Below are positions 17,733 through 27,396 of a DNA stretch of 64,000 nt, in pieces. The notes beneath the pieces were generated by a model. The model did not search any database and was not told the origin of the DNA. It saw only the letters and a list, made by a program, of their open reading frames with translations. The first letter of the stretch is position 1, and each line of letters starts with the position of its first letter. The DNA lies in contig OY761536.1 in NCBI GenBank assembly GCA_963664605.1, positions 2,790,001 through 2,854,000 on the forward strand. Reading direction: 5' to 3'. Position numbers and translations under genes: made by a program. This DNA comes from JAHOYW01 sp963664605 (GTDB lineage: Bacteria > Verrucomicrobiota > Lentisphaeria > Victivallales > Victivallaceae).

Positions 17733-18620
17733 ATGAATAAAAGTGATTTTTTAATCAGAGGTACTTTTAAAAAAGAAGAAATCCGTTTTTCTTTTGCGGA
17801 GACCACCTGCACGGTCACAGAAGGCATCAAAATCCACGATACTGATCCTGTCGCTTCCAGGATTTTCGCGGAAGCCCTGACCAGTGCGGCATTATTGAGC
17901 CCTTTACTTGATGGAAACGAAAAATATTCCATCCGTTGGGAATATCCACACGGGGAACTTCAAGGAATCATTGCCGACGTCAATGCAACGAATAATATTC
18001 GCGGTTTCATCAAACAGCCGTATTTGATGGATAAAAACCAGAATGAAGACGAAATCTTCGGCAAACAGGATGGTTTTGTCGCAATAACTAAATCTAAAAA
18101 CGGTAAAATCTTAAACTCGGGAAAAAGCCGCGCCGGACTGGCAAATCCCGCCGCTGACGCCGCTTTTTTCTTTTCTGTGAGCGACCAGATTGAAACTGAA
18201 ATAACTGTCGCAATAAGTTTTAACTCAGATCCAGCCAATCCGGTAAAACGCTGCTGCGGCATGATGCTTCAGGCAATGCCGGGTTGTGATTTGAAACTGC
18301 TTGAAACTTACCGTGACCAGATGAATACAGAGAAATTCAGGGAACTGCTTTTAAAGGAAATGCCTCTCGAAAAACAGTTATGGGCGCTTCTGGAATTTGT
18401 TTCAGGCGAGAAAAACAACAGCGTTTATGAGTTCGGAGCTTCGCCCGGATACATCTGTTCCTGCAATCAGGAAAGAATGAAACAAGCTTTAGCAACCTTA
18501 GGCAAAGATGAATTGGAAAAAATATTTCAGGCGAGCCATATGAGCCCCAAAATAACCTGTCAGTTCTGCCATAAAAACTATTCCTTCAAGAAGAATGACC
18601 TCAAAGATCTTTTGAAATAG
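17733..18620 (+). CDS. hslO: Redox-regulated chaperone Hsp33
   Basis: 295 residues from ATG 17733 with AAGGTGAT upstream. Near the C-terminus the four zinc-binding cysteines are present as C-x-C-x31-C-x2-C (CSCNQERM ... CQFCHKNY), the Hsp33 switch. Body motifs include LLSPLLDGNEKYSIRWEYPHGELQGIIADV and GCCGMMLQAMPG. Under oxidation the zinc is released and the protein becomes an ATP-independent holdase in the cytoplasm. It has its own upstream region after the nfu terminator. Confidence 0.93.
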   Translation: MNKSDFLIRGTFKKEEIRFSFAETTCTVTEGIKIHDTDPVASRIFAEALTSAALLSPLLDGNEKYSIRWEYPHGELQGIIADVNATNNIRGFIKQPYLMDKNQNEDEIFGKQDGFVAITKSKNGKILNSGKSRAGLANPAADAAFFFSVSDQIETEITVAISFNSDPANPVKRCCGMMLQAMPGCDLKLLETYRDQMNTEKFRELLLKEMPLEKQLWALLEFVSGEKNNSVYEFGASPGYICSCNQERMKQALATLGKDELEKIFQASHMSPKITCQFCHKNYSFKKNDLKDLLK

Positions 18621-18887
18621 CCTCATCAAAAATGAGTATCGTGTTTAAAAAACACAAGAAAATAATCATTGTCTTAAAAAAACTTTCGCATAAACCTCTC
18701 AATAAGATTTCAAGCATATTACATATGTCCTGAAATAATAATATTTTTTTGTCAATAAAAAGGAAATTTATTTCAGTTTCAATGATTTCTTTTATGAGTT
18801 TTACTTTCCCAAGCTTTACTAACCAGCATCTATACCATTCTGTAAAATCTATTTTTACTTTTTTTCACAGAAAAACAACATTATCAC
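18621..18887. other. AT-rich intergenic stretch before the glycan cluster
   Basis: No gene is recognisable. Two small hairpins follow hslO, CTCAT/ATGAG (18622-18636) and GTGTTT/AAACAC (18641-18655), perhaps a weak terminator. The rest is homopolymer-rich A/T sequence. Confidence 0.5.
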
Positions 18888-18947
18888 TTGACAAGAAACA
18901 AAACAGGAATTATATATAAAGATATATATTTATATATGAATAACAAG
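18888..18947 (+). promoter_or_regulatory. Promoter and putative operator of the DUF4091/DUF4838 cluster
   Basis: TTGACA (18888-18893), 17-base spacer, TATATA (18911-18916). Overlapping the -10 is the inverted repeat ATATAAA-N8-TTTATAT (18914-18935) inside a 35-base block (18913-18947). That block matches 30 of 35 bases of a block upstream of the regulator gene (26323-26357). It is likely the binding site of the 26383-27396 regulator. Confidence 0.7.
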
Positions 18948-19037
18948 CATAAAAAAACAAAATATAAATTTTTTAAAAAATAAAAAAAACAACAAATAAC
19001 AAGTAATATTAAGTAACCGTAAAATAAAGGGACAAAA

Positions 19038-20954
19038 ATGAATAAATCGCTGTTTATTGCTTTATTGGGCGTGTTTTTTCCTGTATCTGGAATCTTCGCA
19101 GATACGAAAAAACTAAATACAAAGTTTCAAGAAAATGTTAACAATAGTACTTTGAATAAAAAGCCTCTGGTTTGTTATGTAGTTCCGGCTTTGAGTCCTA
19201 TTCCCCGTCTTCCGGATATTTTACCATCAGACGGGAAAGTTACTAATGAAATCGATATTGTCGCCGCAAAAGGTGAATATGAACCCGCTTCTTTTGTTTT
19301 ATCTGCTAAAAAGGATCTTGATAATGTTCAAGTAAAAGTTTCTGATCTTTCAGGAAACAATGGTACAATAAGGTCAAAGAATATTGACGTAAAAGTGGTA
19401 AAATGCTGGTATCAGGCAGGAACAGCCTGGTATAGTTACTATGGAGATAAAACCAGGAAAGTCCTTATACCCGAACTCCTGTTAAATGATGAAACATTGA
19501 TAAAAGTGGACAGGAAAAAGAAAGAAAATTTTATTCGTCTTGAGTATCCCCATGGAGCGGAATATAAAAAAGCCAGCTCGTTAAAGAGTTTTAATTATAC
19601 CAGAGAACCTGTGCATGACGCAGACGCCTTGTGTCCTGTTTCATTTAAAGCAGGAAAAAACAAACAGTTCTGGATTACCGTCAAGGTTCCGGAGTCTGCT
19701 TCCGCGGGAATGTATAAAAGCACACTCAAGTTAATAAAAAATGGCAAAAATATTGCTGAAGTACTGATTAACTTGAAAGTACTGCCGTTTTCGTTACCAA
19801 TGCCGAAAACATATTATAACTTAAATAGAACTTTTTTCACTTCTATTTCCACCTGGTGCGCTCTGCCTGTTCATTTATTCAAATTATGTGATCAAAACCG
19901 GAAAATACAGGATAATGAATTAAAAACAAACTTACCTCTGGCAGAGAAGCGTTTGAGCGCCGAATATAAGAATTTGCGCAAGCATAACATTTACAACATG
20001 GGTAATAGAGTCGATTATGGAGTTTCAAGATATGGTTTCTCTATAAAAACTATTAACAATTTATTGCAGCGCGAATTACGTTTGCAGAAGAAAGCAGGTT
20101 TTGTAATGAAGCCACTTATGGGGGGTGGCTGGGCATGTGCGGCGCGCTCCGGAGATTTGAATCGAAAAGGAGATTTCAAACCTGATCCTGCAAAGTTCAA
20201 AAAATATAAAAAGCGCATTGATATGACCTTCGATTTTATTGAGAAGGAATTGGGACATCGTGATATATATTTTGCCACCTGGGACGAAGCGCATAATAAA
20301 ACCTTGCGCGCACTCCAGCCTTACTGGAGATATGTAAAATCAAAAGGCGGCAAAATAATAGCTACCGGAGGCTGGGGGAGGACTCCTGAAAAAGGCGGCC
20401 TGTATCTGGATATTTTCCGGGCTCCGGGAAGCCGGCCGCCCGATCGCGAGAATGCAAATGAAGCTCATTCCTTCAGCCTGCGTGTAATAAGCTATGCCGC
20501 TCCTCATACGGGTCCTGAAAATCCTGATGCTTCAAGACGGAACCATGGACTTATGCTGTATAAAGCTAACTATGACGGGACTTATAATTATATTTATTAT
20601 AGTTCAGGATATTCTCCCGGGAGATCAAGGAGCAAAGAAAATATATGGGATGATAATGAAGGAAGCGCTGAACGCGGATTCTGTATGGTTTATCCAACAA
20701 TCAATGGAGTGATTGACACCATTGCATGGGAGGGATTTCGCGAAGGTATTGATGACATACGCTATGCGACAAAATTAAAGATGACCGCAGAGAAGGCAAT
20801 GAAATCGAAAAACCTTGAAGCTGCTACAATGGCAAAAAAAGCGTTAAGGTGGCTGGAAACCCTGGATGCGAAGTCAGACAATTTGGATACAGCCCGCCTG
20901 GAAATGATTAATTATATTTTGAAAATTGAAAAACTTATGAAGGAGCGGATCTAA
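19038..20954 (+). CDS. Secreted DUF4091 glycoside-hydrolase-like protein
   Basis: 638 residues with signal peptide (MNKSLFIALLGVFFPVSGIFA). An N-terminal β-sandwich (about 40-250) includes VAAKGEYEPASFVLSAKKDL. A (β/α)-barrel-like domain follows, with IYFATWDEAHNKTL, an Asp-Glu pair at the likely active site. The DUF4091 C-terminal block ends GVIDTIAWEGFREGIDDIRYATKL. DUF4091 proteins are structurally related to GH123-type N-acetylgalactosaminidases, so an exported glycan hydrolase is plausible. Substrate unknown. ATG preceded by AAGGGAC. First gene of a five-gene run, overlapping the next start by one base. Confidence 0.85.
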   Translation: MNKSLFIALLGVFFPVSGIFADTKKLNTKFQENVNNSTLNKKPLVCYVVPALSPIPRLPDILPSDGKVTNEIDIVAAKGEYEPASFVLSAKKDLDNVQVKVSDLSGNNGTIRSKNIDVKVVKCWYQAGTAWYSYYGDKTRKVLIPELLLNDETLIKVDRKKKENFIRLEYPHGAEYKKASSLKSFNYTREPVHDADALCPVSFKAGKNKQFWITVKVPESASAGMYKSTLKLIKNGKNIAEVLINLKVLPFSLPMPKTYYNLNRTFFTSISTWCALPVHLFKLCDQNRKIQDNELKTNLPLAEKRLSAEYKNLRKHNIYNMGNRVDYGVSRYGFSIKTINNLLQRELRLQKKAGFVMKPLMGGGWACAARSGDLNRKGDFKPDPAKFKKYKKRIDMTFDFIEKELGHRDIYFATWDEAHNKTLRALQPYWRYVKSKGGKIIATGGWGRTPEKGGLYLDIFRAPGSRPPDRENANEAHSFSLRVISYAAPHTGPENPDASRRNHGLMLYKANYDGTYNYIYYSSGYSPGRSRSKENIWDDNEGSAERGFCMVYPTINGVIDTIAWEGFREGIDDIRYATKLKMTAEKAMKSKNLEAATMAKKALRWLETLDAKSDNLDTARLEMINYILKIEKLMKERI

Positions 20955-21973
20955 TGAATAAGATATTACAAGTTTTATTTATATGCATGTTAATTTCAAT
21001 AACTTCAGGATGCATCCACAATGCCGGCATCAAAAAAGCAGCAGGTGTGAAAGGTAAAAACTCCTACCTTTGTACCTTCATGCCTGCAGCCCCATGCAGT
21101 GCGACTGACTGGGCGCATTCTGATCTACTCAGCGATAAGCGGCTGAAAGAATCACGTTTCAGCGATTATAACGGGAAAAAGGACATAGATTTAGCTCGCG
21201 AAACTTCATTTTATATGACATACAATACCAAAGGGTGGTATATATATATTCATTCAAAAGAACCCAATATGAAACAGATTGAGACAAACGGTCTGTCAGG
21301 TGGAGCGCTTGAATTGTTTTTTATGCCGGGTTTGCAAGGTGTAGCTTATTATCAGTTTATAATTAAACTGTCAACAGGAGAAATTACTTTTTATGAGTGG
21401 GACACCCCGAATCGTCATTATCGTCCGCTTAAAGGAATGATGAAATCTGAGACTATCGCTCTGAAAGACGGATGGGGCACTTTTATTTTTATCCCCTGGG
21501 ATTGCCTGTATGATAAACTTCCCTTGAATAAAGAACGCTGGCGGTTCAGCTTAATGCGCTGGATGCCTAACTTGAAACCTCGGTCTCCTTCAGTCACCTG
21601 GGGAGGACATGTTCATGAAACAGGGATGTGGGGCATCATTAACTGGGGGGCGCTGAATGCATCAGAACGCATGGCTTTCAAGAAAAGCATTATCGCAAAA
21701 GCATGGAGAAAGTATCAGAATTCATCACGCCAGCTCGCAAGAAAATGGGAGGATAAAAACTATGGTGACCCAGAATTTTATGATTCATTTGTAAAAACTC
21801 TGATTAAGCAATACAATAAATCTTTGAAGACAGTGGAAAAACTTGGTTCGTTGAACAATGTGGAACTGGAAAAATTGTATAATAAGGTTCCTCAATGGAT
21901 GGAATTTGAAAGAGATATTGATGAACAGCGTAGCACTTATCTTCAAAACAAGTTATTCCCCCAAAGCAGATAA
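20954..21973 (+). CDS. Lipoprotein with CBM9/DOMON-like domain
   Basis: 339 residues with a lipoprotein signal (LFICMLISITSGC, lipobox Cys20). The middle region, with TSFYMTYNTKGWYIYIHSKEP, GGALELFFMPG, YYQFIIKLSTGEITFYEWD and LKDGWGTFIFIPWDCL, follows the pattern of family-9-like carbohydrate-binding β-sandwiches. A helical C-terminal tail of ~90 residues follows. Probably a surface or periplasmic glycan-binding component acting with its neighbours. It starts within the stop codon of the DUF4091 gene. Confidence 0.7.
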   Translation: MNKILQVLFICMLISITSGCIHNAGIKKAAGVKGKNSYLCTFMPAAPCSATDWAHSDLLSDKRLKESRFSDYNGKKDIDLARETSFYMTYNTKGWYIYIHSKEPNMKQIETNGLSGGALELFFMPGLQGVAYYQFIIKLSTGEITFYEWDTPNRHYRPLKGMMKSETIALKDGWGTFIFIPWDCLYDKLPLNKERWRFSLMRWMPNLKPRSPSVTWGGHVHETGMWGIINWGALNASERMAFKKSIIAKAWRKYQNSSRQLARKWEDKNYGDPEFYDSFVKTLIKQYNKSLKTVEKLGSLNNVELEKLYNKVPQWMEFERDIDEQRSTYLQNKLFPQSR

Positions 21974-22011
21974 GCAGAAAATATATAAACTTAAAAGGTT
22001 AATAAAGAGCT

Positions 22012-22884
22012 ATGAAATCAGAAGCCGGATATAAAAATAAGCGTAGCAGGTTTATTAAATCAATCTTCCTGCTGTCAGCATTGAATTTTGCAGTAACGAG
22101 TGCTGGCGAAGAAATAAGCTTTGAAAAAAGTCTTCCGAAAGGTGGAGAAATCAAAAAAGAAGGGAATAATACTGTACTTTCCCTGAAATCTCCCGAAACA
22201 GTAAGCCTTGCGTCAAAAGACACGGCAGTTGAACCCAATACACTTTACCAGGTTAAGCTTGAAGCTAAGGTCAACGGTTCCGAGCTTGACCCGAATAAAA
22301 ATAAATATCTTCCGTACTGGGAAATCAGAATCAAGGATACTGAAAACCGCCTGCCTCATGAAGGGCATTTAAAATACCCGTGGCAAAAATGTTTTTCTAC
22401 AAAATGGCGTACTTACCAACAGAGTTTCTATACGCCTGCAACAGGAAAAAAACTGCAATTGATCGTTTCAAACGGATCAGGGAAAAACTCTATCATGATC
22501 CGGAATGCCGTATTGAAAAAAGTAATATCACAAAACATCCTTATTAATAGTGATTTTTCCGGGGGAGAATTTGATTATTCCGGATGGAATGAATTAAGCA
22601 AGGCAAAGCTGGTTAAAGATAAGGGTACAGTAAAACTGGAAATACCGGCCGGCGGCTACGCACTTAGCGACCCGGTGCCGGTATTTCCTGGGAAATACAC
22701 ATTTTCCGGCATGCCGCTTCCTGAACTATTTTTTTATGATGCGGACATGATGCGGCTCAACTGTAAACGAATTCGCAGCAACACTTTTTCAACACCGGAA
22801 AATGCCGCATATTTGAGGTTTTTCTTCGTTTCCGGTAAAATAGGCAAGATATCATTGCGACATATAAAAAAGGAAGGGAAATAA
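22012..22884 (+). CDS. Secreted jelly-roll carbohydrate-binding-like protein (paralogue of 25231-26238)
   Basis: 290 residues. An N-terminal export signal (SRFIKSIFLLSALNFAVTSA) follows a charged start. TLYQVKLEAKVNGSELDPNKN, WRTYQQSFYTPATGKKLQLIV and ILINSDFSGGEFDYSGWNE match the CBM4/9-like jelly-roll pattern, probably one and a half modules. It shares this layout with the protein at 25231-26238 (FSYGAYNYAGW in the same place). No catalytic residues are evident. It lies between the lipoprotein and DUF4838 genes. Confidence 0.65.
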   Translation: MKSEAGYKNKRSRFIKSIFLLSALNFAVTSAGEEISFEKSLPKGGEIKKEGNNTVLSLKSPETVSLASKDTAVEPNTLYQVKLEAKVNGSELDPNKNKYLPYWEIRIKDTENRLPHEGHLKYPWQKCFSTKWRTYQQSFYTPATGKKLQLIVSNGSGKNSIMIRNAVLKKVISQNILINSDFSGGEFDYSGWNELSKAKLVKDKGTVKLEIPAGGYALSDPVPVFPGKYTFSGMPLPELFFYDADMMRLNCKRIRSNTFSTPENAAYLRFFFVSGKIGKISLRHIKKEGK

Positions 22885-22887
22885 ACT

Positions 22888-25218
22888 ATGAGATATTTAG
22901 CAATCTTATCATTGTTATTAATGTTTTCGCAATCTGTTTTCTCGCAGGCGCTCGTTAATAACCGTAAAGCAAGTGGAGAAGTGGTACTGGCTGCTGATCC
23001 AGATCTGCGGGAACGTCTTGCAGCACGAGAACTTGTATATTGGATAAAGCAGATAAGCAAAGTAAAACTGCCTTTGCTTGCGTTGCCTTCAAAAAATAAA
23101 AATACAAAGATTTTCATTGGCAGAAAATGGGCGCAGGATCTATTTCCGGAAGACCTGAAGTTTTTGAAAAAAAGCGATGGTTATGCAGTGCGCAAAAAAG
23201 GGAATAATATATACATATTTGGCGCAAAGCCCGCTGGGACTATGTTTGGAACCTGGAAGTTTATTGAAAAAAATACCGATCTTATCTGGACACGTCCCAA
23301 TCCGGAATGCGGTACCATTTTCTCTTACACCCCGAACCTTATTTTGACAGAGACTAATTTTCGGGATAAACCGGCTTTCTGGTATCGTTCATGGGCAGCG
23401 CCGGGGGGAATTCCTGACTTTAATGATTCTTTATGGAAAGCCCGAAACGGATGTGCAACAAGAATTATTGTAAACCTGCCAATGCGCGGCTGGCATTACC
23501 GGTATAAAGAACTTGGCGGCGCACTTGGCGTAGGCGGTGGTTTTATGTATGGCTTTTTAGGTAAATACCAAAAAACACGTCCCGATTTCTTTCCCGTAGT
23601 AAATGGTAAACGGACTATCAAAAACCATGCCCAGCCTTGTCTTTCTAATCCTGATGTATTAAAAACTCTTGTTTATGAAGCAAAAAAACTTTTACAGAAT
23701 GCTCCTGAAGAAACAAAAATCCTGGTCTGCTCAAATGAAGATACCTGGACGAGCTGTGAATGCAAAAACTGCTTAAAGCCTATTTTATTGAAAGACGGTT
23801 CAAAATTATCCCCAAAATCAGTTACGGCAGAAGGAGACCAACTTTTCCGCTCCACACAAACATACATGTTCCTCAACAAAGTGGCGGAAAATTTAACGAA
23901 AGACTATCCTGATCTGCTTATCCAGACACTTGCATACATTTATGCGGCGGAGCCTCCGGCTGTTGAATTAAACCCGGCAATAATGGCGCTGTTTTGCCCT
24001 TATCCTACATGTAATATGCGCTTCCCGATAAAAGATGCGGTATCAAAAAATCATTATTCCAACTGGTCAGAACGTTTTGAAAAATGGAAAAAACAGCCTT
24101 GCGTATTGACATTTTATATGTATTACGGATTGCGGTATTTCAATGCCGTGGCAGAGACATCCGCAATCGACTTGCAGGATTTGGCAAAATGCGGCGGTGT
24201 AGGCATGACTTCCTGTGAAACACTTCAGGATGTGGAAACATCACACTTCGGTTTTGGGAAGTTTTCATATTTCTGGGATACTACCGGTATGGAAATCTGG
24301 ATAATATCCAGGCTTCTGTGGAATCCTTATTTAAATGTCGCCCAACTGAGGGATTATTACCTGAAGAGGACTTTCCGCAAAGCATATCCTGAAATGAAAA
24401 AGTTTTTTGCCATTATTAATAAGAACTGGCATGACAAAAAACGGAAAGGCTTCGAAACAATCCACTCCGGTCCCTCTGGGGTATTCAAGCGTTACATCGT
24501 TGATCCAGGGGATGAAAAGAAAGCTAAAAATTTGCTTGTAAATGCTTTAAAACTTGCAAAAGACCCTCGGGTTAAAGAATTAATAAGCCGTATTCTTTCG
24601 CGTTTCAATAATCTTGCGGGAAGTTTAAACCGCGTACTGATTCCATCAACTCCCAACGGCATTATTGTCAGTCAGGAATTTGCGTCGCCATTTTGGTTCA
24701 ACGCTCTTAAATTAACTGATTTCAAGCTGACAAGACGAGCCATGCGTTCTGGATCACCTAAAAATAAAACTGAATTGAAGATGCTGATGGATGATAATAA
24801 TCTTTATTTCCGCCTGGATGCTTCTGAGTCTGCCATGGCTGAAATAAAACAAACGCCCAAGTCTGCCAATGAGTGCTTCCCGCTTGGCGAACACTTCGAG
24901 ATTTTATTGCGGGACGGCAAAAAAGGAGAAAAATATTTCTTTGCTTTTGATTCAAATGGCAATAAATATGATGCGAAAAATTGGAATAGCCGCTGGAACA
25001 GCGACTGGAAAGTCAATAGCGGAAAAAAGGAAAACGGCTGGTGGGCGCTTGTTACTATTCCAATAAAGAATATAAGAAATCCAAACAGCGATAAAAAGCT
25101 TTCTCTGCAAGGCCTCTTTGCCAGAATTAACCAGCACAAAGACGGCTTTATGGAAGAAAATACTTTTAAAGGCTTGATTTTTAATGGACCTCGAATGAGT
25201 TCCTTAAGCACAAAATAA
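22888..25218 (+). CDS. Secreted DUF4838 protein with C-terminal CBM9-like domain
   Basis: 776 residues with signal peptide (MRYLAILSLLLMFSQSVFS). The N-terminal α-glucuronidase-like domain has LAARELVYWIKQISKVKLPL and GTMFGTWKFIEKNTDLIWTRP. DUF4838 follows (about 190-500), with a conserved CSNEDTWTSCECKNCLKP segment of several Cys. A C-terminal CBM9-like β-sandwich (about 645-770) includes TELKMLMDDNNLYFRLDASES. DUF4838 proteins resemble GH20/GH67/GH115-type glycosidases, so this is likely the main polysaccharide-acting enzyme of the cluster. Substrate unknown. Confidence 0.82.
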   Translation: MRYLAILSLLLMFSQSVFSQALVNNRKASGEVVLAADPDLRERLAARELVYWIKQISKVKLPLLALPSKNKNTKIFIGRKWAQDLFPEDLKFLKKSDGYAVRKKGNNIYIFGAKPAGTMFGTWKFIEKNTDLIWTRPNPECGTIFSYTPNLILTETNFRDKPAFWYRSWAAPGGIPDFNDSLWKARNGCATRIIVNLPMRGWHYRYKELGGALGVGGGFMYGFLGKYQKTRPDFFPVVNGKRTIKNHAQPCLSNPDVLKTLVYEAKKLLQNAPEETKILVCSNEDTWTSCECKNCLKPILLKDGSKLSPKSVTAEGDQLFRSTQTYMFLNKVAENLTKDYPDLLIQTLAYIYAAEPPAVELNPAIMALFCPYPTCNMRFPIKDAVSKNHYSNWSERFEKWKKQPCVLTFYMYYGLRYFNAVAETSAIDLQDLAKCGGVGMTSCETLQDVETSHFGFGKFSYFWDTTGMEIWIISRLLWNPYLNVAQLRDYYLKRTFRKAYPEMKKFFAIINKNWHDKKRKGFETIHSGPSGVFKRYIVDPGDEKKAKNLLVNALKLAKDPRVKELISRILSRFNNLAGSLNRVLIPSTPNGIIVSQEFASPFWFNALKLTDFKLTRRAMRSGSPKNKTELKMLMDDNNLYFRLDASESAMAEIKQTPKSANECFPLGEHFEILLRDGKKGEKYFFAFDSNGNKYDAKNWNSRWNSDWKVNSGKKENGWWALVTIPIKNIRNPNSDKKLSLQGLFARINQHKDGFMEENTFKGLIFNGPRMSSLSTK

Positions 25219-25230
25219 GGAATAATTCAA

Positions 25231-26238
25231 ATGAATAAAAAAATGATATATATTTTAAGCAGTTTCATATTTGCCGTAATCATATTGTCAGCGGCAGAAA
25301 ATGACAGAATTAAAATTTTCGGAGATAGTTTTGCAAATGGCACGCTAAAAAATTACATTGATGGCAGGATACCCGGCAATGTAAGTTTTGCGCCTAGTAA
25401 AAATAACAGTTCCGGAAAAATGCTTGTCTGCCCAAAAGGATTTAAAGGCAGTCTTAGTTTTAAGAAGGTGCGAGTCAAGCCCGGCGTCAAATATAAATTA
25501 GACTTTATGGCAAAAATCGATGGTAAAGATGTTATTGAAAAAAATTCTCGCATCGGTTTGATACAAGTGTCATCCAGCAATATTTTATATCACTGGCGGA
25601 TTGTTTTCTTTGATTCGACAGGCAAAAGGATTCCACGCGCTATTCAATCTAATCATCTCAGCTTAGTATCTAATGAATGGAAAAAATATACAAGTGTATT
25701 CTATACGCCGCCCAATGCGGTTTATTTAAAACTTGGCTTTAGCAACAGCAATCCAGAAAATGGCATGATGCTTGAAAATCTTGATTTGGGATTATGTCCT
25801 GATGAAGGAGCTATTAACTGCAACCCTGAATTTAGTTACGGGGCATACAACTATGCGGGCTGGAGGTTTATTATTTCAGGAGGCTTGCTGTTTAAAACAG
25901 ATAAAGGGAAATATGTTCTTGATTCTGCCTATGGCAGTACAAGTAGAAGGTTCCCGTTAATTTCAGACGGAACTTACCGCTTATATGCGCGCGGTATAAA
26001 ATCAAAAGGTTATTCTGTGGTCAATATATTTTTTGTTGATGCTAAAGGGAAAAATTTGAAACAGATACACATGCGCGCAGCGCCGGAAGGCAAATATATT
26101 GATTTTGTTCCTCCGGTAAAAACAGCTTTCGCCTACTTCAGGGTTTATAAGCATATTCTCGAAGCGGTTCGCCTTACGCGGATTGGGGATAAGTCATTAT
26201 TGAAAAAAACAGATGGAACAAAGTCAAAAAAGAAATAA
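25231..26238 (+). CDS. Secreted jelly-roll carbohydrate-binding-like protein
   Basis: 335 residues with signal peptide (IYILSSFIFAVIILSA). VRVKPGVKYKLDFMAKIDGKD, WKKYTSVFYTPPNAVYLKLGF and INCNPEFSYGAYNYAGWRF follow the same order as in the 22012-22884 protein, so the two look like paralogues flanking DUF4838. The C-terminal half reads like a second β-sandwich and ends in a Lys-rich tail. ATG with AAGGAA upstream. Last gene before the regulator. Confidence 0.65.
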   Translation: MNKKMIYILSSFIFAVIILSAAENDRIKIFGDSFANGTLKNYIDGRIPGNVSFAPSKNNSSGKMLVCPKGFKGSLSFKKVRVKPGVKYKLDFMAKIDGKDVIEKNSRIGLIQVSSSNILYHWRIVFFDSTGKRIPRAIQSNHLSLVSNEWKKYTSVFYTPPNAVYLKLGFSNSNPENGMMLENLDLGLCPDEGAINCNPEFSYGAYNYAGWRFIISGGLLFKTDKGKYVLDSAYGSTSRRFPLISDGTYRLYARGIKSKGYSVVNIFFVDAKGKNLKQIHMRAAPEGKYIDFVPPVKTAFAYFRVYKHILEAVRLTRIGDKSLLKKTDGTKSKKK

Positions 26239-26293
26239 TAATATTTTTTTAATATTATTTTCAGTTAGGAATAAAAAAAAGCATGGCTGCCTA

Positions 26294-26357
26294 TTGACAT
26301 ATCGCAAAAAATATATTATCTTTATATAAAGATATAGTTTTATAAATGAATATTAAG
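26294..26357 (+). promoter_or_regulatory. Promoter and putative operator of the GntR/LacI-type regulator
   Basis: TTGACA (26294-26299), 17-base spacer, TATCTT (26317-26322), then the block 26323-26357. It contains ATATAAA-N8-TTTATAA (26324-26345) and matches 30 of 35 bases of the block at 18913-18947. Position over the start point suggests repression. Confidence 0.7.
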
Positions 26358-26382
26358 TAAAAAATAAGGAATATAAATATTT

Positions 26383-27396
26383 ATGTCAATACCAAAATAC
26401 ATGAAAGCGCAAGAGGGCATACTAACTTATATCGCCTCGAATAAGTTAGCTGTCGGCAGTCCTTTACCTACGGAAAAACAATTTTCTGAAAAATTCGGGG
26501 TTAGTGTATTAACTCTCAGGCGTTCATTAAGCAACCTGGAAAAAAATAAAATTATAAGCCGGGAACATGGACGCGGAACTTTTGTTGCCGCACATTTTGA
26601 AACATTTCCCGCAAGAGGACAAATTCTTTATTTGTCTATAAGTACAGAAAAATATGGAGCAATATCAAACCCGTCAGCTATGGAATTCACAGGTGCTTCC
26701 AGTGATTTACTCAACCGCTGCGGCTACTCCTGCAAACTATTAAGCTGCGGTTCCCGTCCATCAAATGAACATATAGATGAATTCAAGAATGCATCAGGAA
26801 TATTTATCTCAGGGTATTTAAACGATCAATGGCTCAATTTCCTGACTAGTCTGGAAAAACCGCTGGTTGTAGTTGGCAATACCGGTTACTCGGTTCTGCC
26901 TATAACGGTAATAGAACAAAACTGGCGGGCAATGACTGTGATGCTTGGACACTATTGGTTGAAAAAGGGATTTAAAAAAATCGGTTTGATTACTGCTGGT
27001 AATAATTACGCGCCTTCTTTAGGGATGCGTGAAGGCTATCGTTACCTCATGAATACTTATGGTGACGGGTATGATTCATCAAAGGTTATTTTTGTCGAGA
27101 ATAATTTAGGAAAAGAAATTTCTGATTTTCTAGATCGCAACTCTCAACTTGATACGCTGCTGGTTGAGCGGGGGCTTTATACTGCAGTGCTTGAAAACTT
27201 ATGGCAAAGACGTCAGGATATGAATATTGGAATCATTCAGGATTTCGTTTCCACATCCGATCTCCCTGAAAATGTAGTATATGCCAGCTTCAAGGAAAGC
27301 GTATGGGATTGTGCTGCCGATGTAATGTTAAAACAAATATCAACAGGAGCAACCCCTGTTGAAAATGTAAAAATAGATCCGGTAATGCATGCTTGA
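26383..27396 (+). CDS. GntR-HTH / LacI-sensor hybrid regulator
   Basis: 337 residues. An N-terminal GntR winged helix-turn-helix (LPTEKQFSEKFGVSVLTLRRSLSNLEKNKIISREHGRGTF, about 28-67) is joined to a periplasmic-binding-protein-like sensor (about 78-337). This AraR-like design usually binds a sugar and releases the operator. The matching operator copies before this gene and before the DUF4091 gene suggest autoregulation and cluster control. Confidence 0.88.
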   Translation: MSIPKYMKAQEGILTYIASNKLAVGSPLPTEKQFSEKFGVSVLTLRRSLSNLEKNKIISREHGRGTFVAAHFETFPARGQILYLSISTEKYGAISNPSAMEFTGASSDLLNRCGYSCKLLSCGSRPSNEHIDEFKNASGIFISGYLNDQWLNFLTSLEKPLVVVGNTGYSVLPITVIEQNWRAMTVMLGHYWLKKGFKKIGLITAGNNYAPSLGMREGYRYLMNTYGDGYDSSKVIFVENNLGKEISDFLDRNSQLDTLLVERGLYTAVLENLWQRRQDMNIGIIQDFVSTSDLPENVVYASFKESVWDCAADVMLKQISTGATPVENVKIDPVMHA

